Assembly: GCA_947627935.1 (NCBI GenBank)
Contig: CANQXY010000009.1
Coordinates: 1-49,927 of the forward strand
Origin: an uncultured Clostridia bacterium
Lineage (GTDB): Bacteria > Bacillota > Clostridia > TANB77 > CAG-508
Direction of reading: 5' to 3'
DNA: 49,927 nt
A program made the translations under genes and the position numbers. The first letter of the stretch is position 1. Each line of letters opens with the position of its first letter. The notes beneath the pieces were generated by a model. The model ran no database searches. It had not been told where the DNA came from and saw nothing but the letters and a program-made list of their open reading frames with translations. Positions 8,749-18,500 of the stretch are shown in pieces.

Positions 8749-10230
8749 TTATTTATTTTTTCCTAATTTATCAATAATTTGATTTACTATAATTCTTTCA
8801 TCAAATGGATATTTTTCTCCATTTATCTCTTGATATGGTTCATGACCTTTTCCTGCAAGAACAACTATATCTCTTTTTGTAGCCATTTTTATTGCCTCTT
8901 CTATAGCTTCAGTTCTATCTACTATAACTTTATAATTTCCTTTTGTCTTTTTTATACCATTTTCTATTTCTTTTACTATATCTTCTGGTTTTTCTGTTCT
9001 AGGATTATCAGATGTTATTATAGTATAATCTGCTATTCTTCCTGATATTTCTCCCATTATTGGCCTTTTACCTTTATCTCTATCTCCACCACATCCAAAT
9101 ACACAAATTACTCTTCCTCTTGTATAACTTTTTACTGCCTGAAGTATATTTTCTAAACTTTCTGGAGAATGAGCATAATCTATCATTATTGGAAGTTCTT
9201 TTTTATTATTTACTAATTCAGATCTTCCAGGAACTCTTACATCTAATAATGCTTCTTTTATTGTTTCTACTGGTATACCTATATTTTTAGCGACACATAT
9301 TGCAGCTAATGAATTATACACGCTAAACCTTCCTGGTATTGATGTTTTAATTCTTTCATTTCTATCTATTATTTTTACTTTAAAATCAACATATGAATTT
9401 GTAATTGTAATATCTTTTGCTAACATTTGACAGAAATTATCTATACCATATGTTATTATATTACTTTCAGGAAATAGTTTTGGTATTTTATTTCCATATA
9501 AATCATCTGCATTTACAATTCCATTTTTACACATATGGAATAATTTTAATTTCGATTCAAAATAATCTTTCATATCTGGATGTTCTTTTTCACTTATATG
9601 ATCTTCTGAAAAATTAGTAAATAAAACTATATCAAATTCACATCCATCAACTCTATGTAATTTTAAACTCTGTGAAGAAACTTCCATTACAACATATTCT
9701 ACTTTTTCTTCAACCATTTTACTAAATATTTTTTGTAATTCAAGGCTTTCTGGAGTAGTTCTATCACTATCTTTTATTTTCTTACCATTAATATATGTAG
9801 CAATTGTTCCTATTAGTCCTACATTTTTTCCAGCTTTTTCTAGTATTTCTTTTATCATAAAAGTTGTTGTAGTTTTACCTTTAGTTCCTGTTACACCTAT
9901 TAATTTAAATTTTTTTGATGGATTTTTATAAAAATTTGACGCACAAATAGCTAATGCTTCTCTTGTATCTTTAGCCATTATTATTGTAACATCTTCTGGT
10001 ACTTTTATTTTACTTAAATCGCATCCTTCTTGAATCATTATTGCTTTACATCCTTGTTTTACAGCATCATTTATATATTCATGACCATCTGAAACAAATC
10101 CCTTTATTGCAACAAACATATATCCAGGCTTTATTTCTTTCGAATTGTTTTCTATTCCAGCAATTTCTAAATCTAAATTTCCTTTTACTTTTAATCCTTC
10201 TAGACCTAATAAAATCTTTTTTAAATCCAT
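8749..10230 (-). CDS. murE: UDP-MurNAc-tripeptide synthetase MurE
   Basis: Cytoplasmic ATP-dependent ligase that adds the third amino acid to UDP-MurNAc-L-Ala-D-Glu. The ATP loop GVTGTKGKTTTT (about 113-124), the TTPES substrate loop, EVSSQSL, and GCGGDRDKGKRPIMG are visible. The DNPR tetrapeptide (TSDNPRTEKPE), associated with meso-diaminopimelate selection, is present, so diaminopimelate is the likely residue added. Length 493 aa is normal. It is now the first gene after the island's left junction. The original upstream operon promoter is 18 kb away, so the local promoter candidate at 10257-10285 may matter. Confidence 0.96.
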   Translation of the reverse strand: MDLKKILLGLEGLKVKGNLDLEIAGIENNSKEIKPGYMFVAIKGFVSDGHEYINDAVKQGCKAIMIQEGCDLSKIKVPEDVTIIMAKDTREALAICASNFYKNPSKKFKLIGVTGTKGKTTTTFMIKEILEKAGKNVGLIGTIATYINGKKIKDSDRTTPESLELQKIFSKMVEEKVEYVVMEVSSQSLKLHRVDGCEFDIVLFTNFSEDHISEKEHPDMKDYFESKLKLFHMCKNGIVNADDLYGNKIPKLFPESNIITYGIDNFCQMLAKDITITNSYVDFKVKIIDRNERIKTSIPGRFSVYNSLAAICVAKNIGIPVETIKEALLDVRVPGRSELVNNKKELPIMIDYAHSPESLENILQAVKSYTRGRVICVFGCGGDRDKGKRPIMGEISGRIADYTIITSDNPRTEKPEDIVKEIENGIKKTKGNYKVIVDRTEAIEEAIKMATKRDIVVLAGKGHEPYQEINGEKYPFDERIIVNQIIDKLGKNK

Positions 10231-10256
10231 ATTAAAATCTCCTCATTTTTTGTTAT

Positions 10257-10285
10257 ATTATATAACTAAAATATAATTTTGTATA
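10257..10285 (-). promoter_or_regulatory. Candidate promoter for murE and downstream genes
   Basis: Minus strand TATACA, 17-base spacer, TATAAT, 27 bases upstream of the murE ATG. The -35 matches consensus at four of six positions. The region is AT-rich, so chance is possible. Confidence 0.4.
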
Positions 10286-10302
10286 GTTTTTTTATCATTT
10301 TT

Positions 10303-10605
10303 TTAGTAATCTAAATATACACAACTTTTATTATATACATTTATTCCTGACCTTGGTATTTGATTTGTTACAAAAGTATTTTCTTTATCTAAATCTTCAG
10401 TCTCATTACCTATCTTTACTTCAAATCCTTCTTCTTTTAATTTGCTTTCTGCTTCTTTTATACTTAATCCTATGACATCAGGAACTGCTAACTGTATTCT
10501 TTCTTCTACTTCTTCTTTATTACCTTGATTTACTTGTAAATAAGGTAATATTTCACTAAATATTTGCCCACCTACAGGTGCTGCAACACCACCTCCTTGA
10601 TATAT
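10303..10605 (-). pseudogene. Detached C-terminal end of class B PBP (last TP helix plus PASTA domain)
   Basis: An open frame of about 99 codons with no start codon or ribosome site. It opens with island-derived residues after a TAA at 10606-10608. It begins with GGGVAAPVGGQIFSEILPYL, which matches the segment after the KTG box in the intact paralogue at 38615 (GTIAGPVVGQMLSEILPYL). It continues with one PASTA domain, containing VPDVIGLSIKEAESKLKEEG and a TNQIPRSG turn, and stops at TAA 10303-10305. This is the 3' end of the gene whose 5' part lies at 28952-30667. It would be silent unless the island excises. Confidence 0.9.
10586..10599. other. Left attachment junction
   Basis: Plus strand ACACCACCTCCTTG. 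To the left is PBP coding sequence in frame (GTT GCA GCA on the minus strand); to the right is island DNA. The core shared with the right junction is ACACC (10586-10590) or CACC (10590-10593), depending on alignment. The second gives a rejoined protein exactly as long as the paralogue in this segment. Confidence 0.65.
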
Positions 10606-10798
10606 TTAAGAAACACAAAATTTTAATTTCTTTTATTAATAATTATAAATAATATTTTAAAATTTATGAATAATAATTATTTTTTAAATCTAAAAAATTC
10701 CTTTAATATAAAATTATTGGAAAACTAAAAAATTTATATTTTTTTAAATTTTTTGGACACAATAAAATTATAAAAATTTTGAAAGGATTTGATGTAAA

Positions 10799-11734
10799 AT
10801 GAAAAATTTAAATTTAAAAAGAACAATTTTGTCTTTATTAGTATTATCAGCAGCATTGATTTTTACTCCAAATTTTTCTCATGCTGCAAATACTGAAGTA
10901 AACAATCAAGATAGCTTAGTTTCAGCTATTGAAAATGCAAAAGTTGGAGATGTTATTGAACTTACAGAAGATATAGTTTTAATCAAGCCAGTTGGTATAA
11001 CTGAAAAAAATATAACAATTGATGGTAAAGGACATTCTATATCAAGAATTGATACAAACTGGACACCAAATGGTTCAGATGGTTCTTTAATTACTGCTGG
11101 TAGCACAGGAACAAAAGTTACTTTAAAAAATCTTACTTTAAAAGATGCTCAAAAATATGGAGTTCAATCATATAATGGTGCTTATGTTATATTAGATAAT
11201 GTTACACTTACTAATAACGGATATGGTGCAGTATTAGTAAATGCTGGTACAGTTGAAGTTAGAAACTTAATTTTAAAGAAAAATGGACAATATGGTAACA
11301 ATGGTATTGAAATAGGAAAAGGTGATGCTACAGGTGATAAAACTCCAACATTAGTAATGAATGGTACTATTTCTTCAACAGAAAAAGATCATGTTATTTA
11401 TATTGCAGAAAATGATAACTTAAGTGAATTTGAAGTTAAAAACACTGAATCATCACCAAACAAAATATTTGTTGAAGGTAATAAAGTAGTAGTTGCAGAT
11501 AAAGATAACAATATTTTATATGAAAGTAATGAATATGCTGGTCTAGAAATTGTAGGTGATGAATATGAAGAAAAAGCTGATACTCCTGAAGAGCCAGCAC
11601 CTGCTCCAAATCCAGAGCCACAAATAAAAGATAAAACTCCAAAAACAGGAACAGAAAATGTATTACAAATATCTACACTAATCTTTATAATATCTTCATT
11701 ATCATTAATAGCATTAAAAAGAAAGGACTTCTAG
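10799..11734 (+). CDS. Wall-anchored beta-helix surface protein (PKTGT signal)
   Basis: A 311-residue secreted protein. A signal peptide covers residues 1-29 (ending FSHAA). Next come repeats of the parallel beta-helix type found in polysaccharide-binding or lyase-like proteins (about 30-225; phrases such as NITIDGKGHSI, VTLKNLTLKDAQ, VILDNVTLTNNG, NGIEIG), then an acidic Pro-rich spacer (about 255-277). A sorting signal follows: PKTGTE at about 281, a hydrophobic helix and the basic tail LKRKDF. Its fate should be covalent attachment to peptidoglycan by a sortase, most simply the one encoded immediately downstream. No catalytic residues of a known lyase are evident. Ligand unknown. Confidence 0.85.
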   Translation: MKNLNLKRTILSLLVLSAALIFTPNFSHAANTEVNNQDSLVSAIENAKVGDVIELTEDIVLIKPVGITEKNITIDGKGHSISRIDTNWTPNGSDGSLITAGSTGTKVTLKNLTLKDAQKYGVQSYNGAYVILDNVTLTNNGYGAVLVNAGTVEVRNLILKKNGQYGNNGIEIGKGDATGDKTPTLVMNGTISSTEKDHVIYIAENDNLSEFEVKNTESSPNKIFVEGNKVVVADKDNNILYESNEYAGLEIVGDEYEEKADTPEEPAPAPNPEPQIKDKTPKTGTENVLQISTLIFIISSLSLIALKRKDF

Positions 11735-11739
11735 ATTAT

Positions 11740-11764
11740 AAGACAAACTATTTTAGTTTGTCTT
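11740..11764 (+). terminator. Hairpin after the beta-helix gene, weak terminator
   Basis: AAGACAAACTA pairs with TAGTTTGTCTT around TTT. The tail AATCTATTTATAAT is T-poor, so read-through into the sortase gene is likely; that gene has no promoter of its own that I can see. Confidence 0.55.
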
Positions 11765-11783
11765 AATCTATTTATAATAATAT

Positions 11784-12626
11784 ATGAAAAAATCTTTAAA
11801 TTTGTTTCTTTATATTATATTATCAATACTACTTATATGCTCTCTTCTATTCATTATAAAATATTTTTTTGACTTAAATCAGACTAAAAAAGAAAGTAAT
11901 TTACTAAATGAACTTTATATTTCCGAAAATATTACTGATAATGTAGAGAGTGAAAGTGAAAGTGAAAATGAAAATGGAAATGGAAATGGAAATGGAACTC
12001 AAACTGAAATTGTAACTGAAAAAACAAAAACAGAAAGAATGCTTAAGATAGAAAAACTACAAGAAGAAAATTCTGATATTATAGGTTGGATTGAAATAGA
12101 AAACACAGATATAAACTTCCCTGTTTTACAAGGAAAAGATAATAGTTATTATATGAATCATAACTATAAAAAACAAAAATCTTCAAATGGTGCTATTTTT
12201 TTAGATAAGGATTACAACTGGGATTTACCTAGTAGTAATTTGTTAATATATGGACACAATATGAAAAATAATACTATGTTTCAACATTTGTTAAAATATA
12301 AAGATAAAAAATTTTTTATTAATCATCCAATTATAAGATTTACAACAAATAAAGAAGATGTAAATTATGAAATAATATCTGTTTTTGAATCTAGAGTATA
12401 TTATAAATCTGAAAAAAATGTGTTTAGATATTATTATTTTATTAATGCAGAAAATGAAAATCAATATAATGAATATGTGCAAAATGCAAAAAAAGCTTCT
12501 TTATATGATACTGGTAAAACTGCAAAATATGGAGAACAATTAATGACATTATCTACTTGTTCATATCATACAAAAGATGGTAGATTTGTTGTAGTTGCAA
12601 AAAAAGGAGCAGATTATACTAATTAA
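11784..12626 (+). CDS. Class-B-like sortase carried by the island
   Basis: Membrane cysteine transpeptidase that cuts the sorting signal of surface proteins and links them to peptidoglycan. There is one N-terminal membrane helix (about 8-32), then a low-complexity stalk of Ser-Glu, Glu-Asn and Gly-Asn repeats (about 55-75). The sortase fold carries His158 (YGHNMKN), catalytic Cys259 in TLSTCSYH and Arg267. The TLSTC form and the long segment between His and Cys favour class B. At 280 aa it is near the usual length. The ATG has no clear Shine-Dalgarno sequence, unlike its neighbours, so expression may be weak or coupled to the upstream gene. Confidence 0.9.
   Translation: MKKSLNLFLYIILSILLICSLLFIIKYFFDLNQTKKESNLLNELYISENITDNVESESESENENGNGNGNGTQTEIVTEKTKTERMLKIEKLQEENSDIIGWIEIENTDINFPVLQGKDNSYYMNHNYKKQKSSNGAIFLDKDYNWDLPSSNLLIYGHNMKNNTMFQHLLKYKDKKFFINHPIIRFTTNKEDVNYEIISVFESRVYYKSEKNVFRYYYFINAENENQYNEYVQNAKKASLYDTGKTAKYGEQLMTLSTCSYHTKDGRFVVVAKKGADYTN
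11945..11998 (+). repeat. In-frame hexamer tract in the sortase stalk
   Basis: Runs of GAAAGT, GAAAAT and GGAAAT hexamers encode SESESENENGNGNGNG. All units are multiples of three, so copy changes would alter stalk length without shifting frame. Confidence 0.7.
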
Positions 12627-12630
12627 AAAT

Positions 12631-12671
12631 AGATAACTTATATATTTTACATTTAATTATATAAGTTATCT
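12631..12671. terminator. Convergent terminator between sortase and recombinase genes
   Basis: A 14-bp perfect stem, AGATAACTTATATA with TATATAAGTTATCT, has a 13-base loop. The recombinase stop codon lies inside it. T-rich sequence follows on both strands. Confidence 0.65.
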
Positions 12672-14309
12672 AATGTATTTTTAAATTTAAAATGTATTGT
12701 TATTTTTTTATTTTCATGTACTTCAATATAGTCAATTAATTCATTTATAATATCTTTATCTAGATTTGTTATATTTTTATTTTCTCTAAAATTTTCTATC
12801 CATTTACTTTTATTGTTTCTGCAATCTTGTTCTAGCTTTTTTTGTTTCTCTAGATTTTCTATAATTTCATGTAATCTTTCAATATCTTTTTCATATTTTT
12901 GTTTATAGTCTAAATATTCTTCTTTTGTTATATATTCATTTTTCCAATCTTCATATAGAAATCTTTTTAGATTATTTATCTTATTTATTTCCATCTCTTT
13001 TGATTGTTCTATATTTTTAATATTATCATTTAATATTTTTTTATTATTAAAAATACCTTTTTCTAATAATTCATCTATATTAACTAATAATTTTATATGT
13101 AATTTTATTACTTCTAATACAGATTTTTCTAAATCCTCTATTTTTAAAGTATGTTTTGTACATAATTTGTTTGACTTATTTTTATATGTACTACAAATAT
13201 AATATTCATAAATAGTACCATTATTATTTTTAGAATACTTTTTATGCATTGCTCTTTTACAATCTGCGCATTTTAATATTCCTGCCCATATACTTAAATT
13301 TCCATTTTTTTGAACTCTTGTATCTATTTTTCTTAATTTTTGTGCTTTTTCAAATAACTCTTTTTCTATAATAGGTTCATGCATATTTTCCACTGTAATC
13401 CACTCATCTTCTGGAACTTGTTCTACTTTATGAATTTTATAGCTTTTTACTCTTCTTTTTCCTTGTGTAACATTTCCTATATAAATATCATTTTTTAAAA
13501 TGTTTCTTACTGTTGATGGACACCAAGAATAATCTTGTTTTACTTTAAAATTATTATAATTTTGATTTAACTTTTTCTTTTTATAACCTGTTGGATTTAA
13601 AATTCCCATATCATTTAATCTATGACATATAGTTAAATTTCCCATTCCTTCATAGACTTTCCATTCAAAAATTTTTTTTACAATTTCAGCTGACTCTTTG
13701 TCCACAATTAATTTATGATTATTTTCTGGATCTTTTATATATCCATATGATGGAAATGCTCCTACAAATTCTCCATTTTTCTTCTTTACATTTAATGATG
13801 ATCTAATTTTTATTGATGTATCTCTAGCATATTCATCATTAATTAAATTCTTAAATGGAACTAATATTGTATTTGTACTTGCAGGATTTTTAAAACTATC
13901 AACATTATCATTTATAGCAATAAATCTTATATTAAATAATGGAAAAATTTGTTCAATGTAATTACCTACTTCTATATAATTTCTTCCAAGTCTTGATAAA
14001 TCTTTTACAATAACACAATTAATATTTTTGTTTTGCATATCTTCTAGTAATCTTTGAAATGATGGCCTATTAAAATCTGTTCCTGTAAATCCGTCATCTA
14101 TATAAGTATCATAAACTATCAAATCATCATGTTCATTAATAAATTCATTTAATAATGTTTTTTGACTAGTTACACTATTACTTTCTTGTTTTTCTTTTCC
14201 GATTGTCTTCATCTTCTTGTGAAAGTCTTATATATAGTGCAGTTGACCATATTTCGTTTTTTATATTATTGTTCTCAATAGAAGAATACTTTGATTTTCT
14301 TCCTGCCAA
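12653..14309 (-). pseudogene. Large serine recombinase A, split by a one-base frameshift
   Basis: Phage/transposon-type large serine recombinase. From the TTG at 14309 (AAAGGAG nine bases upstream) the first frame encodes residues 1-36, including the nucleophile Ser30 in LYIRLSQEDEDN. It then runs into stops. One extra base at 14201 must be skipped to enter the long frame, which continues GKEKQESNSVTSQ, the resolvase core (VKDLSRLGRNY), the recombinase domain, a zinc ribbon (CADCKRAMH...CSTYKNKSNKLC) and a C-terminal coiled coil. The ATG at 14212 in the long frame would give a protein without its catalytic serine. Joined length would be about 551 aa, typical of the family. This is a real inactivating mutation or a sequencing error. 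No slippery stop context suggests programmed shifting. Confidence 0.85.
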
Positions 14310-14337
14310 TAATTTTATCTCCTTTCTTTATCTGTTA

Positions 14338-14493
14338 CTATTTCATTTTTAATTTTAATATATTTAACATACATTCATTAAAGCTTTTATTATCTTGGGA
14401 ATATTTTATATCTACATCCATATTTCCCACCTTTAATTTATATAAGTATTTTTCTTTTGATAAAATTTTTATCTCTTCATCCTGATTTTCCAA
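14338..14493 (-). CDS. Small recombinase-associated protein (51 aa)
   Basis: A TTG start (GGGAG upstream) opens a 51-residue frame, MENQDEEIK...NILKLKMK, that ends 28 bases before recombinase A. It is charged, with a predicted strand pair (YKLKVGNMDVDIKYS) and a C-terminal helix (SFNECMLNILKLK). Its position and pattern parallel the 50-residue protein before recombinase C (23642-23794). Small proteins of this sort often precede serine recombinases in clostridial elements. A role as excision or directionality factor is a guess. Confidence 0.55.
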   Translation of the reverse strand: MENQDEEIKILSKEKYLYKLKVGNMDVDIKYSQDNKSFNECMLNILKLKMK

Positions 14494-14621
14494 TCCTTTT
14501 TCTCCCTTTGAAATATTTTATTATTTAATTTTATTCTTTCTTAAAAATTTTATTACAAATTGTCCCTTTACTTAGTAATGTTTTTGAAAAATCAAAATAT
14601 TTAGATTTTAAAAATTTAAAA

Positions 14622-14662
14622 AACAACTAGAAATTAGTTGTTTTACTAAATTCTAGTTGTTT
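14622..14662 (-). terminator. Terminator of the dockerin-cohesin operon with two alternative stems
   Basis: AACAACTAGAA (14622-14632) can pair with TTCTAGTTGTT (14651-14662). A shorter nested pairing, AACAACTA with TAGTTGTT, is also possible. A- and T-rich flanks make it a good terminator for the minus-strand operon. Confidence 0.65.
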
Positions 14663-14679
14663 ATTATTCTAAAATTTTT

Positions 14680-15531
14680 TTACTTTTTTTTAGTTAGTAA
14701 TATAATTCTAACAAATAGAATTATTGTTACTAAAGTAGCTACAGCAATTAATGTTATTAATGCTATGTTTGTATATCCTGTCTTTGGAAATACACCTTGT
14801 TTTATATTTTCTTTATTTGTATTATTTACATTAAGCTTATTTGTATCATTTGGTTGATTTTGAGAATTATCATTTTCGGTTGTATTTGTATTTGTACTTC
14901 CGTTTACACCTTCGTTTTCGGTTCCATTTTCATTTTCAGTTCCGCTTACACCTTCATTTTCAGTTCCGCTTACACCTTCATTTTCAGTTCCATTTGAATT
15001 TTCACTTCCACTTGCATCTGTGTTTCCATTTCCATTATTTTGATTTATTATTGTTACTTTAACAGAACTATCATTAGCATCCACATCAGAACTTACTGTT
15101 GAACCAGAAAAATTAGTTAATTTAATAGTTGTATCTCCTAGTTTAGCATCTTCTTTTACTTTAAAAGTAATAGTTCCTATACTTTGTGGTGTTTTTATAA
15201 CTTCACCATCTTTTGTTTCTCCTGTAATTAATTTATCTTGATAAAATGGGGCTTCCCATTTATCTGTTCCATTTGTTGATACATATTCTAGAACAGAAGA
15301 ATCAAAATCTATCTTAGCTGTATAAGCAGCAATTCCTTTTTCACCACTTTCAATTGCAATATCACTTAATGAAATTGTAACTGTTACATTTTGACCTTTT
15401 TTTACTTTAGAGTTATCTACAGTTAAATTTGTCTTAAAACTATCATTTGCTGCATATATATTTCTCATAAATGCTAATATTAAAATTAATATTATACCAA
15501 TTATCTTTTTAATCCTTTTACTATTTTTCAT
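14680..15531 (-). CDS. Wall-anchored single-cohesin scaffold protein
   Basis: A 283-residue secreted protein. A signal peptide covers residues 1-28 (ending IYAAN). Residues about 32-165 match the cohesin fold: NLTVDNSKVKKGQNVTVTIS at the start, AYTAKIDFDSSVLEYVS in the middle, and IGTITFKVKEDAKLGDTTIKL near the end, which is the usual strand order of these dockerin receptors. A Gly-Thr-Glu-Asn repeat linker (about 170-225) leads to the sorting signal FPKTGY, a membrane helix and a lysine tail. It is the second gene of an operon whose first gene ends in a dockerin, so binding of that partner is the obvious inference. AAAGGAG precedes the ATG. The cohesin call is from sequence pattern, not a search. 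Confidence 0.82.
   Translation of the reverse strand: MKNSKRIKKIIGIILILILAFMRNIYAANDSFKTNLTVDNSKVKKGQNVTVTISLSDIAIESGEKGIAAYTAKIDFDSSVLEYVSTNGTDKWEAPFYQDKLITGETKDGEVIKTPQSIGTITFKVKEDAKLGDTTIKLTNFSGSTVSSDVDANDSSVKVTIINQNNGNGNTDASGSENSNGTENEGVSGTENEGVSGTENENGTENEGVNGSTNTNTTENDNSQNQPNDTNKLNVNNTNKENIKQGVFPKTGYTNIALITLIAVATLVTIILFVRIILLTKKK
14900..14990 (-). repeat. 24-bp direct repeats in the cohesin linker
   Basis: Two identical 24-bp units (14942-14965 and 14966-14989) and a diverged third (14901-14924) encode GTENEGVS-type octapeptides. The repeats keep frame, so the spacer can vary in length. Confidence 0.75.
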
Positions 15532-15567
15532 ATCTTTATCTCCTTTAATTATAATATGTCTTAAATA

Positions 15568-18500
15568 TTACTGCTCTTTTAACTGCTTTAATACTAGCCT
15601 TTTTATTAATATTAAATCTGTTGCTGTTATTTTATTATCTTTATTAATATCCGCTAACTTAAATTTGTCTTCTGTTAGAATCCATTCTTGTTTTTTACCT
15701 GCTACTAAATGTCTTTTTACTAATATAATATCTGTTGCTGTTATTTTACCATCTTGATTTATATCTCCCATTTCTTTTTCATTATTAATCCAATCAACTT
15801 TTGCTACTGCTGTTCCTTTATTTCCAGCTTTATCTTGGAATTCAAATGTAAATTCTTTATTTGAAGTAAATGTATATTGTTTACGCATACTATTATTTGT
15901 TATTACTATATCTTCGCTTTCGTCTGTTAGGCTTGCAACTACTGGCTTATCTGTATTTTGATTTATACTATATTTAATCTTTGCTGTTGGAGCAATCTTA
16001 TCTATCCAATCAACTTTTGCAGTATGTTCTATTATTTCTACATTGCTAATATCTTTTGAATCTTTATATTGAAATGTAAATTCTCCATTATCTTCAAATA
16101 TATGTTCCTTATTAGAATTATTATTTATTATTTCTACATCTAATTTTTCTCCTTCAGTACTAATCATATATGGATTAATAGTAGCTACAACATTTTTATT
16201 TGTTAATTTTGTAATATCATAAGATATATCACTTGCCATAATGTTATTATCTTCAAGATAATCAACTTTTATAGTTTTATATGCTGTATTACTTGCCTTA
16301 TCAAGAAGTTTAAATTCATAATTTCCACTTTCATCAAATGTATACTCTAAAGGATTTGTTTTTACTTGTTGTAATCTTCTTAAAGTTTCTTTTTCTGCAT
16401 CTGTTATATCTACTGCAACTCCTTCTTCGTCAAAATACTCTTCTAAACTTACTTCTCTATCTTTTAATGTTGTTACATATGTATCAACTGTTGAAACTTC
16501 TCCTGTTGTATTTTTATATGTTATTTTTGTCGTATTTCCTTCTTCATCTACTTCAATTAATTTATATACATTTCCTTCAGAATCTAAATATGAAATACTT
16601 GATATTTTTTTATCTTTTACTTCAATATAATTTATTTTATTATTATCTTTGTCTAATAAATATACATCTTCACTTATATTGTCTAATAATATAAGTAATT
16701 TTTTATCTCCATCTAATTTATATTCTACATCAGCTGTTGGACTACTTTTATCAATCCAATCTACTTTAGCTGTTGCTGAGCCTTTATTTCCATTTTTATC
16801 TTCAAATTCAAATGTAAATTGTCCATTATCTGTAAATACATATGTATCATTTCCGTCATTATTTGTAATTGTAATTTCTGTACTTGGATTATCAAGTCTT
16901 GCAATTACATAATCACTTGTTGGCTCTTTAGTACTATAGTAAATTCCTGCTGTTGGTTTACTTCTATCAATTTTAGTTGTATCTTCAAATAAGTTTATCA
17001 TTGATATTGAAGCAAACATACTGTGTGTTTCTATATATAATTTTACATATTGTCCATATACACTTTCATTAAATGTAATATCTTTTAATTGATTATAGTC
17101 AGCAGTAGCACAATTTTCTATTTTTCCTGCTTCTTTCCAATCCTTACCATCTGTACTTACAAAAACTGTTACATTTTTTATAGCATCTGGATCATCTACT
17201 TTATATTTTGTTTGAACAAATTCTACTGCTGATATATATCTTGGTTCATTTAATTTAATAGTTATAAATGGATTTTGTTTTTCTTTTATAACATCATATC
17301 TAAAATCTGTATGCCACCTTGTATTTATATTTCCATCAATTGCATTTGGTGCATAGAATGGTCTACCTTTATCAACTGATTCAGTTGAAAATTCTTCAAT
17401 TTGTAAATCTGATACTCTTATATATTTTCTTTTATCTGGTTGATTATCCTCAGTGAATTTAAATTCATCTGATACAGGACTTGCCATTTTATTACCTGCC
17501 TCTTTTTGTCTTACTTGTACAGTTTTATTTCCTGTTAGGTCTGGTGATTCTGTACTATATAAAGTCCACTTCTCAGTTCCAGAATAACGCCATTGTGTAT
17601 TTAAATCAACACCTACAATACGGTTTTCTAAATCATTAGCATATAGATTATCTAATAATGCTTGATCTTCAATATCTATTTTATATATGTTTGCATCTGT
17701 GTAATCAGTTCCAACTATATGAATATAAATATCATTGTCTGCTGTGATACTTGCTATTTCTTCTTTAGTTAATTGCTTTTTATGTGTCTCATCTGCATTA
17801 TAATATACTTCTTTCCAACTTTCTTTTACATTTAAACTATCTTTTCCGTTTAAATTATAATCCCAACGAATTCCTGTATTATCAAAACGACTAGATAATA
17901 CAATCTTTCCTCCATCTACTCCATCAAATGAAAAGCTTGCAAGTGATGTATCTGTTTGACCTAATAAATAGCTTGCTACAGTTCTTGTAATACTTGGTTG
18001 ATAAACTTTGCTAGCATCTTCAAATGTTTTTCCTTCATTTAATAATTGTGTTTCTAAAAGTGTAAATTTAAATGAATATTCTACACTTGTAATTTTTTGT
18101 TTAATTTGGTCTAATAGATTTTTCATTGGTAGTGGGAATGGTTTTAATGCATTTCCTAATTCTTCTGCTAACTCATAATAATCTTTATCTTTTCTATTAC
18201 TATCAGCATTATATACATTTATTAATCCCCACCAAGCATCAATATTAATATCTTGTACTTTTAATGCTTCTCTATATATTTCTTCTTGTTTTTGTAAATT
18301 TCCTTCATATAATTGAGCAGTCATAATGATTTTTTCAGATTTTTCATAATTTGCATTATCATTTAATGCCTCTTGTGACAACATAATATAAGTTGCAGCA
18401 AAACCTTCCACATAGCTGTCACTTCCCCAACCAAGTGGCATTCTAGTTCCTAATTTTTCTGATTTTCCTGTTTGAGCCCAACCTGAAACATCATTATCAA

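Noticed and set aside
12653..14309. Programmed frameshift in recombinase A
   Set aside because: There is no shifty stop or heptamer at the AAT-C-GGA point and no stimulator structure seen; a mutation or sequence error is simpler.
14841..15062. Plus-strand frames rich in His and Phe over the cohesin gene linker
   Set aside because: They are antisense images of the Gly-Thr-Glu-Asn repeats and lack ribosome sites.
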